A stretch of DNA of 63,588 bases from Bradyrhizobium macuxiense (lineage in GTDB: Bacteria; Pseudomonadota; Alphaproteobacteria; Rhizobiales; Xanthobacteraceae), in contig NZ_LNCU01000084.1 in the NCBI RefSeq assembly GCF_001542415.1, positions 1 to 63,588 of the forward strand, given 5' to 3'. The translations under genes were made by a program, and so were the position numbers. Positions 8,480-17,479 of the stretch are shown here, piece by piece (position 1 is the stretch's first letter; each line of letters starts with the position of its first letter). Below the pieces are notes generated by a model. The model saw only the letters and a list, made by a program, of their open reading frames with translations, was not told where the DNA came from and searched no databases.

Positions 8480-9448
8480 ATGGAGCTTCATCAAGTTCGG
8501 TACTTCCTGGCCGTCGCGTCCACACTCAACTTCACCCGCGCAGCCGAGCGGTGCAACGTCGCGCAGCCCGCCCTGACCAAGGGGGTGCAGAAGCTCGAGC
8601 AGGAGCTCGGCGGCCAGTTGATCTACCGCGAGCGCCGACTGACGCAGCTCACCGACCTTGGAAAGGAAGTCCTTCCGATGCTGGCGCGCACACTGGTCTC
8701 GGCAGAGACGGTGCGTCGCAGGGCCCAGGAGTTCCAACGCAAGGAGGTCGCGCCACTGAAGATCGGCCTCGCCCCATCGATCTCGGCGTCGCTCGTCCTC
8801 GATCCGATCGCGGAGATCGCAAAGTTCGTCCCTGGACTTCACGTCGAGTTGCGCGAGGACGCGGCGGAGAAGCTCGTCGACCTCTTGCTTGAGGGGGAGA
8901 TCAACGCCGCAATGGTCGGGGACGTGCAGGACATGCCCGCCCGCATCGACGATTGGTCGCTGTTCGAGGAGCGCTATGTCGCGGTTCTCGCGCCGACACA
9001 CCAGCTCGCAAACCGTCCCTCGATCGGGATCGACGACCTCCGCGAGACCGTCTTGCTGGAACGCGCCGGATGCGACGTCGCCACGAAGATCCAACGGTCG
9101 TATTTCCCCGAGGAACCGCTCCACCTCGGCCACTGCAGCGGTCACGACTTGCACCTGCAACACATGGCCGCGGCCGGCTTCGGCGTGATACTCGCGCCTG
9201 AACATATGCCGCGCCTTCCGACGCTCAAGACCATTCCGCTCGAAGGCGACTTGGTTTCGCGGGAGGTGCGACTGCTGGCTGTGCAGGGGCGCCGCTACTC
9301 GCCGGCGCTGGACGCCTTCGTCAAGGTCGTGCGGCTTCGCGACTGGTCGGTCGTCGTTCGCGCGGAGAGAAAATCGTTGAATGTGTGCGGCATCCGAGCA
9401 GAGCACGCGGCGCATGCGTTCTCCGCGGCTACTTCAGAAACCACCTAG
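8480..9448 (+). CDS. LysR-family transcriptional regulator
   Basis: A 322-residue LysR-type regulator. The N-terminal winged helix-turn-helix is MELHQVRYFLAVA, then FTRAAERCNVAQPALT and QKLEQELGG, in residues 1-60. The effector-binding periplasmic-binding-protein fold spans ~90-300. The C-terminal ~20 residues extend beyond the usual family end. A decayed paralogue of the first third lies at 455-675 on the other strand. The gene stands alone, with no operon partner immediately downstream in the same direction. The co-inducer and targets cannot be read from sequence. The upstream palindrome suggests control by the neighbouring two-component system. Confidence 0.93.
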   Translation: MELHQVRYFLAVASTLNFTRAAERCNVAQPALTKGVQKLEQELGGQLIYRERRLTQLTDLGKEVLPMLARTLVSAETVRRRAQEFQRKEVAPLKIGLAPSISASLVLDPIAEIAKFVPGLHVELREDAAEKLVDLLLEGEINAAMVGDVQDMPARIDDWSLFEERYVAVLAPTHQLANRPSIGIDDLRETVLLERAGCDVATKIQRSYFPEEPLHLGHCSGHDLHLQHMAAAGFGVILAPEHMPRLPTLKTIPLEGDLVSREVRLLAVQGRRYSPALDAFVKVVRLRDWSVVVRAERKSLNVCGIRAEHAAHAFSAATSETT

Positions 9449-9502
9449 ATGCTCCGCGCATGAAGCAAACAGTGCTGGCGCTCGTGGCGTACAACCTCGG
9501 GG

Positions 9503-9610
9503 AAATACCTGGAATATGTCGGGCGCGCCCGGCTCGATAGAAGCGAGCCGATCGAAGACAGCGAGCACGCGCCGCTGCTTCCAAGCCGCCGGGCGGAATG
9601 GAAACGATAA
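9503..9610 (+). pseudogene. Possible remnant of a small coding sequence
   Basis: Within the 306-base gap after the LysR gene, one frame reads KYLEYVGRARLDRSEPIEDS... to WKR and a TAA, with charged, protein-like composition and GC-rich third positions. There is no ATG, GTG or TTG in frame between it and the preceding TGA at 9461. A second frame (from ATG at 9460) reads MKQTVLALVAYNLGE and would join it by a frameshift. This may be a broken gene. I do not recognise the family. The remainder of the gap holds nothing convincing. Confidence 0.22.
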
Positions 9611-9754
9611 CGACCGGGCATTTCTAATGGCTGGCGTGCCGGCGTACCTTCGTCTGACGGGGCTGACCCGTGACGGAGTGCTTGCCAGCATAGGACCGCG
9701 TAATCGTCCTCTCGCAAGGATCCGCTCGAGCAGCCAAGCACAGTGGAGTCACAG

Positions 9755-10156
9755 ATGTCGTTCCGCTTCATCACCAAGTCTATCCACGCCTACCTGATCG
9801 ATTATCCTGTCGCGGTCGTCTTGATCGCAGCGCCTTTCGTGCTGAAGCTCGGCCAGAGTGGACCGGTCGCAATGTGGCTTTCGGTTGTCGTCGGTGTGGC
9901 CGCGCTGCTCCTGGCCGCCCTGACCGACCATCCTACCGGGCTCGTCCGCATCATTCCCTACTGGCTGCACCTTTGGGTCGATCGCGCCGTCGGGGTGGTG
10001 TTTGTCATCGCACCGTTTGCCTACAAATTCGTTGGGCTCGACGCCTGGTACTACTGGGCCCTTGCTGCTGCTGTCCTGCTCACGACGTCAGTCTTGAACG
10101 CGCCTGAGGAGCCGGTTGCGACGCGTTCGGAATTGGGCAGGCGCGCAGCGGGCTGA
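9755..10156 (+). CDS. Small integral membrane protein (SPW-repeat-like)
   Basis: A 133-residue protein with four predicted membrane segments: DYPVAVVLIAAPFVL, MWLSVVVGVAALLLA, VGVVFVIAPFAYKF and YYWALAAAVLLTTS. The two halves look like a duplicated unit (hydrophobic PF(V/A)xK...), with HLWVDRAVG before the third helix, as in SPW-repeat membrane proteins. The ATG at 9755 is preferred over GTG at 9743 because GGAG stands just before it. The function is unknown. It precedes a larger multi-pass membrane protein on the same strand, ~150 bases away. Confidence 0.8.
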   Translation: MSFRFITKSIHAYLIDYPVAVVLIAAPFVLKLGQSGPVAMWLSVVVGVAALLLAALTDHPTGLVRIIPYWLHLWVDRAVGVVFVIAPFAYKFVGLDAWYYWALAAAVLLTTSVLNAPEEPVATRSELGRRAAG

Positions 10157-10309
10157 AAGCGGCGACGGCCACCGAAGCGCTTCTTACCGAGGGCGATATA
10201 CTTGGGGCTTGGGCTGGGATAATCCTTGATAGCGCCGATGGTAGAGGGGCTGTGCACGCCTTCGGACGGTGCGGCCGGATCGCGCGGCGGATATTTAAGG
10301 GGCTTGAAA

Positions 10310-11335
10310 ATGGAGGCGTTTGCTCTGCTGCGGGACCGAAGCGCCGCGATCGGGCCGCGCTTCGATCATTTGGCGCTCGCTCCCGCGGCGGCGGCGATTT
10401 GCTACCCTTTTCTACTCCGCGCTTTTCATGCCGTCGTCGGCGCGCAGGCCGCAACGCCTTCGCCTCTCGCAATTGTCGCCGCGACCTTGATCCTGGCCGT
10501 GGCATTCGTCGTGCCGTTTCTCGCGCTCGCGCTCGCTTGCCGGCCCGACGCCAATCCAGCGGCGCGGCGGCTCGCCTATGCCGGCGTGGCGACCCCAACG
10601 CTCTATGTTTTTCTTGGCGTCGTTCAGGCCCTGCTTCACAGCCCTCTCCCTGACGAACTTGTGTGGTGCGTGCTTTGGCTCGCGATCGCCATTTGGTCAC
10701 GGACTACCGGCAATCCGGTCGCCGCAACGCGGCCGACAGTGGGGCGTTGGCGCATTGTGCACGGAATAACGGCGGCGGTCTTGTGCGTATACGTGGCGTT
10801 CCATCTAGCCAATCACCTGTTCGGGCTGATCGGCCCTGACGCACATGCGGCCGTCATGAAGATCGGCCGCATGGTCTACCGCTCTGGCGTGGGTGAACCG
10901 CTGTTGGTCGCAGCCATGCTTTTCCAGATTGGCACCGGCCTGTTTCTGGCGTGGCGCTGGAGTGCCGCCCCGCAGGGCTTCCATCGGACGTTCCAGGTCG
11001 CCTCGGGAGCCTACCTCTCGCTGTTCATCCTCGGGCATATGAACTCGGTTTTCATCTACGCTCGAAGCTTTCTCGGCATACCGACCGATTGGAATTTCGC
11101 GATCGGAGCCCCGACCGGGCTCATTCATGATGCATGGAATATCCGCCTGTTGCCTCATTACGCACTCGGCGTGTTTTTTGTCCTGAGCCACCTTGCGTCG
11201 GGATTGCGGGTGATGCTGGTCGCGCATGGCGTCAATCGACGTGCCGCAAATCGGCTTTGGGGGGCGGGCGTCGCAATAAGCGGCGCCATTTCTGCTGCGA
11301 TCATCGCGGGTATGTGCGGGGTTCGGATCAGCTAG
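10310..11335 (+). CDS. Multi-pass membrane protein with cytochrome-b-like C-terminal half
   Basis: A 341-residue protein with about eight hydrophobic segments. The C-terminal half contains HGITAAVLCVYVAFHLANHLFG, GEPLLVAAMLFQIGTGLFL, LFILGHMNSVFIYAR and PHYALGVFFVLSHLASGLR. The repeated helix histidines resemble the succinate dehydrogenase/fumarate reductase cytochrome b fold (SdhC/FrdC-like), so haem binding is possible. The N-terminal half is an unrelated set of helices. The ATG at 10310 follows AAGGGG, so it is preferred over the upstream TTG at 10226. No flavoprotein or iron-sulfur subunit gene is adjacent, so it is not a standard Complex II anchor. A stand-alone electron-transfer or sensing role is open. 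Confidence 0.75.
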   Translation: MEAFALLRDRSAAIGPRFDHLALAPAAAAICYPFLLRAFHAVVGAQAATPSPLAIVAATLILAVAFVVPFLALALACRPDANPAARRLAYAGVATPTLYVFLGVVQALLHSPLPDELVWCVLWLAIAIWSRTTGNPVAATRPTVGRWRIVHGITAAVLCVYVAFHLANHLFGLIGPDAHAAVMKIGRMVYRSGVGEPLLVAAMLFQIGTGLFLAWRWSAAPQGFHRTFQVASGAYLSLFILGHMNSVFIYARSFLGIPTDWNFAIGAPTGLIHDAWNIRLLPHYALGVFFVLSHLASGLRVMLVAHGVNRRAANRLWGAGVAISGAISAAIIAGMCGVRIS

Positions 11336-11562
11336 ACGACGGCGGCGCCGGCGTTTCTCGCTACAGCATCGTGCGACACGGCGAACGACAATAACGATCG
11401 TCTATCGACTCTATGGCGAGAGGTGATTTCCCTCGCCGGCGTTGCAAGGTCACTCTCCCAAAGCAAGGTCAAATCAACCTCCGGATCAGGCGCCCCGATA
11501 GCGAGGCACCGGTCACGGGCGTTGATTGAACGATAAAAATGGCACGAAAGAGAAAGACGCTG

Positions 11563-13158
11563 ATGTCCCGGGAGAGGTACGACATTGTCATTGTTGGCGC
11601 GGGCGCGGCCGGCTGCGTCGTTGCGAGTTATCTCGCCGAACACACCGATGCGTCGATCGCGCTGATCGAAGCGGGCGACATGGATCGCGATCCGTTCATC
11701 CACATTCCCGCTGGCTTCGCCAATATACTGGCCTATGATCGGCATGTTTGGAAGTACGAGACAGTGCCCCAGCACGGCACCAAGCGAGCATATCGCTCAG
11801 GCAAGGTGCTCGGCGGCGGCTCCTCAATCAACGCGATGGCCTATGTCCGGGGCCAGAAGCGCGACTTCGCTGCGTGGCAGGCCGCGGTCGGAGACACCGG
11901 AAAATGGTCGTATGAAGACCTGCTTCCGGTCTTCATGGCGCAGGAACACAACGACACCTTCCACGACGAATATCACGGCATCGGTGGTGGTCTGGCGGTC
12001 CAGTTGCCCAAGGGCATCAACGAACTGAACCAATACTGCCTCAAGGCCTTCCAGGAATATGGGCTTCCCTATAATCCCGACTATAACGGGGAAAGCCAGA
12101 TCGGCGTCTCGCCAGTCCAGTCTACGGTCGGACATCAGCGGCGGTGCAGCGCGGTCGACGCTTATCTGCGTCCGCACCTCGCCTCGGGCCGCGTCACTCT
12201 TCTCACTGGCAGGACCGTCGTTCGGATTCTTGTCGAAGACAAGCGGGCTGTCGGCATCGAGCTGAAGGACAACGGTCTCGAGAGGATCATGGCCGGCGAG
12301 GTCGTGCTGTCGGCCGGGGCTGTCCATAGCCCGAAGATTCTCATGCACTCGGGCGTTGGACCGGCCGAGCAGCTACAGCGACACGGCATCGCGGTGATCG
12401 TCGATTCTCCCGGAGTGGGCGAGAATCTCCACGACCACCCGATGGTGCCGGTTCGTGCTTATGTGAAGGGCGATCTCGGCTATCAGGCAGCCGCGCAGGG
12501 ACTCGGCACCATTAAGGCGGGCCTGCGGTATCTCGTCACCAAGGATGGCCCGGCGTCGGGCAACGGCATCGAGACGGTTACTCACTGGAATCCGTCGGAC
12601 TTCGCCGCCGAACCCACGATCCAATGCTATCACGCTCCTATCATCTTGAACGAGCAACTCGGCCCGACGGGCGACCGCTCGGGCGTCACTTTCGAACTCG
12701 TGGTGCTTCAGCCCAAGAGCCGTGGCTGGGTGCGGCTGGCCGACAGCGACCCGACGTCGATGCCCCTCATCAACCCAAACTTCATCGGTGAGGAGGAAGA
12801 CTTGAGGGCCGCGGTGGAATCGGTGCGCGCGATCCGTGAGGTTATGGCCCAGGAGTCGTTGGCGTCGGTGATCGAGGAAGAGATGGATCCCGGCCAGCAT
12901 ATCCAGTCGGACGCGGAGATCGGCGAATGGGTGAAGCGTGCCGTGACGACGATGTGGCACCCGGTCGGAACGTGCCGAATGGGCCAGGATGCGCGAGCGG
13001 TGGTTGACGCAAGGCTCAGGGTCCGCGGGGTCGACGGCCTCCGGGTAATCGACGCCTCGATCATGCCGAACATCACCAGCGGCAATACCAACGCCCCAAC
13101 CCAGGCGCTTGCGCGCCACGCCACGGCGATGCTGGTCGAGGATCTGAAGCGGATCTAG
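11563..13158 (+). CDS. GMC-family FAD-dependent alcohol/choline dehydrogenase-like oxidoreductase
   Basis: A 531-residue flavoprotein oxidising an alcohol to an aldehyde. The FAD dinucleotide-binding motif is GAGAAG (12-17) and the GMC signature LGGGSSINAM follows at ~85-95. The C-terminal catalytic pair is His466 (MWHPVGTCRMG) and Asn510 (NTNAP), as in choline oxidase/dehydrogenase relatives. The start at 11563 puts seven residues before the first beta strand, typical of the family. An ATG at 11539 would add eight basic residues. There is no export signal. The exact substrate is unknown. The gene has no betaine-aldehyde dehydrogenase or BetI neighbour, so calling it betA would be unsupported. 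Confidence 0.92.
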   Translation: MSRERYDIVIVGAGAAGCVVASYLAEHTDASIALIEAGDMDRDPFIHIPAGFANILAYDRHVWKYETVPQHGTKRAYRSGKVLGGGSSINAMAYVRGQKRDFAAWQAAVGDTGKWSYEDLLPVFMAQEHNDTFHDEYHGIGGGLAVQLPKGINELNQYCLKAFQEYGLPYNPDYNGESQIGVSPVQSTVGHQRRCSAVDAYLRPHLASGRVTLLTGRTVVRILVEDKRAVGIELKDNGLERIMAGEVVLSAGAVHSPKILMHSGVGPAEQLQRHGIAVIVDSPGVGENLHDHPMVPVRAYVKGDLGYQAAAQGLGTIKAGLRYLVTKDGPASGNGIETVTHWNPSDFAAEPTIQCYHAPIILNEQLGPTGDRSGVTFELVVLQPKSRGWVRLADSDPTSMPLINPNFIGEEEDLRAAVESVRAIREVMAQESLASVIEEEMDPGQHIQSDAEIGEWVKRAVTTMWHPVGTCRMGQDARAVVDARLRVRGVDGLRVIDASIMPNITSGNTNAPTQALARHATAMLVEDLKRI

Positions 13159-13449
13159 GGAGCTCTGGCGCAAGCCGGCGGCAGCAATCGCCGCATTCAC
13201 CCGCCCACGCCCGCCAAGGGCACCGGCGGTGTCCAAGATGGCCCTTGCGGCTTGGGCTGCGAAGTCCTGCACGCCATCCTGGTGCAGGTGGGTCCGCATC
13301 TGCACGGCGCGATCGAGCAACTGACTATCTTCGCGGAAGTTGGCGGCGACGTCCACTATGCGCCGCATCCAGGGAACATTGACGAAGTTCGTGCTATTGT
13401 CCGCGCAGTCGTGCCTAAGCTTGCTGATCGCGTTGTCGGCACCTTGTTC

Positions 13450-14463
13450 TCAGATGCCCTTCGGGGCTTTGCCCTCCTTGGCTATCTGTCGATAGTCGCT
13501 CGGATCGCGTTCGTACGCCTTTCGAAAGGCTCGCACAAAACTTGAACGGCTCTCGTACCCCGCATTTTGAGCAACGGCGTCGATCGACATCGTCGTTGTC
13601 GTCAAATCGATTGCTGCCTGGCGCATTCTCAAGTCTCGCAAGATGACCATCGGGGATCGTCCAAAGATGTTTGAGAATCGCGCCATGAACGCCGAACGAC
13701 TCAATCCCGCACCGTGTGCCAAGCTTTGAACTGAATGGGCGGCTCCTGGCCGTGCCACCATATCCGCAAAAGCACGGGTGACCTGCCTGTCGGCAAGTAT
13801 TGAGAATCGCTCAGTCCACCGCCGGGATGATCTGAGGGACCGTCGCACCAACGAGACAATGATTTGCTTGAGCAGTGACGCTGTCATGGCTCCAACGCCG
13901 ACCTCTTGCTGTAGCAGCTCGTCCATAGCCTCGCGAAGCTTCAGATCGATCTTGTCCGCCGGCTCGAACTGTTCGATCACCGGTTCGCGGAGTTCTCCGA
14001 ACAGTCTCACAGACTGACCGAAGGATGCGTTAAAAAAGCCGCATATCTGAACGATTTCGGGTTGCTCGTTCGGCACTGCGACGCGAAGGATACCGTCTTG
14101 ACGAGTCCAGCAATCTCTCGAAATAAGCTTCAGTGGCCCACTTCCACCGTCAACCTCGATCGCGAACGGAGTGTTTGGCGGCACGATGATGAGCAAATGA
14201 GGGCTCAACGGCATCGCTGGTCCGCCGTTGATCGATATGCGTCCGACGCCGCTCAAGTTGTAGTGGATCCCGGGCACGTCAATCATTCCCATTGCGACTC
14301 GATGGCCCTGCGGCACCAGAAGCTCGGTCAGCGCGACGACATCGATGTCAAGCGCCTGCATCAAGTTGTTGAGGTCTGTTGTAGACAATTTGACAGTGGA
14401 GCCCGCGGGCAGCGAAGCGTTCTGCCCGACGAGAGCCTGCGTTGGAACCGCTTTTGTGTGCAT
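13450..14463 (-). CDS. AraC-family transcriptional regulator with cupin-type sensor
   Basis: A 337-residue protein. Residues ~30-200 form an AraC-binding-type cupin domain (VALTELLVPQGHRVAMG, GRISINGG, LLIIVPPNTPF). The C-terminal ~100 residues hold the double helix-turn-helix (VQSLAHGAGLSRSAFMARFSNIFGRSPM, then IDAVAQNAGYESRSSFVRAFRKAYERDPSDYRQ). Its end faces the end of the GMC oxidoreductase gene across ~290 bases that remain open in both directions but match nothing I recognise. Upstream of its start is a 350-base gap before the molybdenum hydroxylase operon. Control of either neighbour is possible but unproven. Confidence 0.92.
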   Translation of the reverse strand: MHTKAVPTQALVGQNASLPAGSTVKLSTTDLNNLMQALDIDVVALTELLVPQGHRVAMGMIDVPGIHYNLSGVGRISINGGPAMPLSPHLLIIVPPNTPFAIEVDGGSGPLKLISRDCWTRQDGILRVAVPNEQPEIVQICGFFNASFGQSVRLFGELREPVIEQFEPADKIDLKLREAMDELLQQEVGVGAMTASLLKQIIVSLVRRSLRSSRRWTERFSILADRQVTRAFADMVARPGAAHSVQSLAHGAGLSRSAFMARFSNIFGRSPMVILRDLRMRQAAIDLTTTTMSIDAVAQNAGYESRSSFVRAFRKAYERDPSDYRQIAKEGKAPKGI

Positions 14464-14811
14464 GACTGTGGTGGCCCTTTAGTGCCTGGCTACCGGCGCG
14501 CCGATGGTGCTCCGAAACCCTTTCTCCAAGGATCAGCGAGGGCGTCGCCATGCTCGCTCGTACCACTGACTGACCGTCTTCCCGAACCCAAGGGGGCAAT
14601 CATGATCGGAACGTCGTAGTATGGAAGTGAAACTCTCGCAGATCAATCCTGAACCGCCTTCAGATCGCAGCAGCTGACGACAAATGAGGTCTTTGACGCC
14701 GTCATGGAGGAACAAAGCGTGCCGCGGGCAAGCCAAAAAAGCTGCACTGAGCCACTTCGTCTCCTGCCATCCCGTGAGCGCTGCGACGTGCGCGGGATGT
14801 CGGGCAAGGAC
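14464..14811. other. Intergenic region between AraC gene and hydroxylase operon
   Basis: No reading frame here has a plausible ribosome-binding site and coding bias. It should contain the AraC gene promoter, firing leftwards, and the end of the molybdenum hydroxylase transcript arriving from the right. I see no clear terminator hairpin. Confidence 0.4.
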
Positions 14812-17019
14812 TTAGGACGACGACTTCAGCGAATTTGTATCGATCGGCAGGCTGCGCAGGCGCTTGCCGGTCGCGGCGAAGATCGCATTGGTCACTGCAG
14901 CACTGACAATGGCTGTCGGGGTTTCACCAACGCCACCCGGAGCCTCTGCGTTCTTAATCAAGTGCGTTTCCACCACCGGCACCTCGTCGATACGCATCGG
15001 CAGATAGCTGTCGAAATTGCTCTGCTCAACGCGCCCATCCTTGAAGGTGATCGCGCCATGAAGCGCGGCGGTCAGGCCGAACAGTGTTCCACCCTGAACC
15101 TGTGCTTCGATCGTATCTGGATTGACGTACATGCCGCAGTCAATCGCACAGACGACCCGCTTGACTTTGACAGAGCCATCGGCCGCCACTTCGACCTCGG
15201 CGACCTGCGACGCGTAACTTCCGTATGCGAATTGCACCGAAATTCCGCGGCCATGCCGCGCGGGAAGGGGTGATCCCCACCCTGCTTTTTCTGCCGCTAG
15301 CGACAGAACAGCGAGCGCTCGCGGATTGTGCCTGAGCAATCCCTTGCGATAAGCGACGGGATCCTGCTTCGCCGCATGCGCGAGCTCATCCATGAAGCTT
15401 TCGACCACAAAAACATTGTGAGTCGGTCCGACGCCGCGCCACCATGACGTCCGGACACCAGGGGGCTCGACCCGGACAAAGTCGACGTGGATATTCGGCA
15501 GCGCATAGGGCGGCTCGGCCGCGGCTTCTACAGCATCGGGGTCCAATCCGTCCTTGAAGTAAGGGGGATAATAGCGAGCCATCACTGAGGAGCCCGCGAT
15601 CCGATGCGTCCATGCAACCGGCTTGCCGGCCGCATCAAGTCCGGCCGACAGCCGATCGAGATAGTACGGCCGATACATGTCGTGCTGGATGTCTTCCTCG
15701 CGGCTCCAGATCACCTTCACCGGACCATCGACGTGCTCGGCTATCTTGACGGCCAGTACCGTGCCATCGGCCTCCAGCCTTCGGCCGAAGCCGCCGCCAA
15801 TCAGATGGTTGTGAATTTTGATCGCATCCTTTGGCAGGCCGGTGAGTTCGGCTACCAGGGACTGCGTGATCGTAGGCGCTTGGGTCCCGATCCAGACGTC
15901 GCAACGGTCCTTCTGCAGATGAACGGTGCAGTTCATCGGCTCCATCGCCGCATGGGCCAGGAAAGGCACCTGATAGATGGCGTCAACCCGTTGCGCCGCC
16001 TCCGCAAGAGCCCTCCCCGCATCGCCTCCGTTACGGGCAACAACGCCCGCCTTTTTGGATTCCTCCTCCAATTGCTTGACGATATCGGCGCTGCTGACCT
16101 TGCCGTTTGCGCCATCGTTCCACGTGATGGCGGCAGCCTCGAGCCCCTTCTTCGCCGCGCCCGCGTGATCCGCCACCACGGCAACGGCTTCGTCGATATT
16201 GACCACCTGCCGGACGCCCTTCACCGTCAGCGCGGCTTTCTCGTCCACCGTCTTTGCCTTGCCACCGAGCACGGGCGAAATAGCAACCGCTGCAACCTTC
16301 ATACCCGGCAGCCGCGTATCGATGCCGTAGAGCGCGCGCCCATCGACCTTGATCGGCGAATCCACGCGCTTGGCACGCGTGCCGATCAGGGTGAAATCCT
16401 TCGGATCCTTCAATTTGACGTTTGCCGCGGGCGGCACAGGCAATTTCGCCGCGGCTTCCGCAAGTTCGCCGTAGCTCAGATGCTTCGAGTCCAACGCATC
16501 GAACACAACGCCGTTCTTGGCGCGACAAGTCGCCGGATCGACGTTCCACCGCTTGGCGGCTGCCGCGATCAGCAGATTACGACCCACTGCCCCTGCCTGA
16601 CGCAGCGGTGTCCAGAAGGCGCGGACAGACGCGGAACCACCTGTATTTTGAATGCCTATGATCGAATTGACGTAAAGCGCATGATTTGGCGGCGCATGCT
16701 GAACCTGAATCTGGTCAAGCTTAACTTCCAGTTCTTCAGCGAGAAGCATCGAGAGCGACGTGTAAACCCCCTGTCCCATCTCGATCATCGGAATGACCAG
16801 GGTCACGGCGCCGGTTGGATTGATCCGTATAAATCCGTTCGGTGCGAAAGTACCCGTGACCTCGTTTTCGACCACCTGCGAAGCGGTCGTCGCGAACACG
16901 GACTCCGTGCTTGCACCGGTCAGCGCAAAACCAAGCAGCAAACCTGCGCCCTGAAGAAAGGCGCGCCGTGACATCGCTGTCTCTTCGGCGATCTGCTCTC
17001 TCAGAAACAGCCCATCCAT
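14812..17019 (-). CDS. Molybdopterin-binding large subunit, isoquinoline 1-oxidoreductase / aldehyde oxidase type
   Basis: A 735-residue catalytic subunit of the xanthine dehydrogenase superfamily, hydroxylating N-heterocycles or aldehydes with water as oxygen source. Residues 18-40 are a Tat signal (SRRAFLQGAGLLLGFALTG), so the complex is exported folded. The Moco-binding domains follow, with GQGVYTSLSMLLAEEL, GGGFGRRLEADG, RTSWWRGVG and the C-terminal GVGETPTAIVSAAVTNA; the last supplies the conserved active-site glutamate. The ATG at 17019 lies four bases past the stop of the small-subunit gene; longer starts would run inside it. It is co-transcribed with the 2Fe-2S subunit. No FAD subunit gene is present, consistent with a periplasmic enzyme passing electrons to a cytochrome rather than to NAD. 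Confidence 0.93.
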   Translation of the reverse strand: MDGLFLREQIAEETAMSRRAFLQGAGLLLGFALTGASTESVFATTASQVVENEVTGTFAPNGFIRINPTGAVTLVIPMIEMGQGVYTSLSMLLAEELEVKLDQIQVQHAPPNHALYVNSIIGIQNTGGSASVRAFWTPLRQAGAVGRNLLIAAAAKRWNVDPATCRAKNGVVFDALDSKHLSYGELAEAAAKLPVPPAANVKLKDPKDFTLIGTRAKRVDSPIKVDGRALYGIDTRLPGMKVAAVAISPVLGGKAKTVDEKAALTVKGVRQVVNIDEAVAVVADHAGAAKKGLEAAAITWNDGANGKVSSADIVKQLEEESKKAGVVARNGGDAGRALAEAAQRVDAIYQVPFLAHAAMEPMNCTVHLQKDRCDVWIGTQAPTITQSLVAELTGLPKDAIKIHNHLIGGGFGRRLEADGTVLAVKIAEHVDGPVKVIWSREEDIQHDMYRPYYLDRLSAGLDAAGKPVAWTHRIAGSSVMARYYPPYFKDGLDPDAVEAAAEPPYALPNIHVDFVRVEPPGVRTSWWRGVGPTHNVFVVESFMDELAHAAKQDPVAYRKGLLRHNPRALAVLSLAAEKAGWGSPLPARHGRGISVQFAYGSYASQVAEVEVAADGSVKVKRVVCAIDCGMYVNPDTIEAQVQGGTLFGLTAALHGAITFKDGRVEQSNFDSYLPMRIDEVPVVETHLIKNAEAPGGVGETPTAIVSAAVTNAIFAATGKRLRSLPIDTNSLKSSS

Positions 17020-17023
17020 AATC

Positions 17024-17479
17024 TCAAACTCCTGCAGCGTGCTTGATCGCAGCGCGGATGCGCTGATAGGTGCCGCATCGACAGACATTGCCCGACATGG
17101 CGGCGTCGATGTCGTCATCCGTCGGCTTCGGCGTGTCCTTCAGCAGCGCCGCCGCCGACATGATCTGGCCGGACTGGCAGTAGCCGCATTGCACCACCTC
17201 CAGCTCCAGCCACGCCTTCTGCAAAGCCGCGCCCTGCGGTGCCTGGCCGATCGCCTCGATCGTGGTGACCGCGCTGTCGCCGACGCTATCGACCGACGTC
17301 TGGCAGGAGCGGACCGGTTTGCCGTCGACATGCACGGTGCATGCACCGCACAGCGCTTGGCCGCAACCGAACTTGGTCCCGGTCATGCCGAGCACGTCGC
17401 GCAACACCCACAGCAACGGGATGTCGCCGTCAACGTCGACCTCATGGGCTGAGCCGTTGATCTTTAATGTGAAAGCCAT
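17024..17479 (-). CDS. 2Fe-2S small subunit of molybdenum hydroxylase
   Basis: A 151-residue protein with the two iron-sulfur domains of this superfamily. The plant-ferredoxin-like cluster is ligated by Cys39, Cys44, Cys47 and Cys59. The helical cluster is ligated by Cys98, Cys101, Cys133 and Cys135 (QCGYCQSGQ ... CRCGTYQR). It carries electrons from the molybdopterin site of the downstream subunit. The ATG at 17479 follows AAGAGG with ideal spacing; the in-frame ATG at 17527 lacks one. It has no signal of its own and probably crosses the membrane bound to the Tat-tagged partner, as is known for this type. It is first in a two-gene operon. Confidence 0.94.
   Translation of the reverse strand: MAFTLKINGSAHEVDVDGDIPLLWVLRDVLGMTGTKFGCGQALCGACTVHVDGKPVRSCQTSVDSVGDSAVTTIEAIGQAPQGAALQKAWLELEVVQCGYCQSGQIMSAAALLKDTPKPTDDDIDAAMSGNVCRCGTYQRIRAAIKHAAGV

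Noticed and set aside
8156..9415. 419-codon open frame on the minus strand
   Set aside because: Antisense to the LysR gene, Arg/Asp-rich with no family pattern.
10051..10257. Minus-strand frame starting MHSPSTIGAIKDYPSP
   Set aside because: Overlaps the end of the small membrane-protein gene antisense; only ~35 codons are outside it and no family is recognisable.
11563..13158. Calling the GMC oxidoreductase BetA (choline dehydrogenase)
   Set aside because: His466/Asn510 only establish the GMC class; no betB, betI or transporter gene is adjacent.
15604..16971. 455-codon open frame on the plus strand
   Set aside because: Antisense shadow of the molybdopterin subunit, which shows clear family motifs in its own frame.
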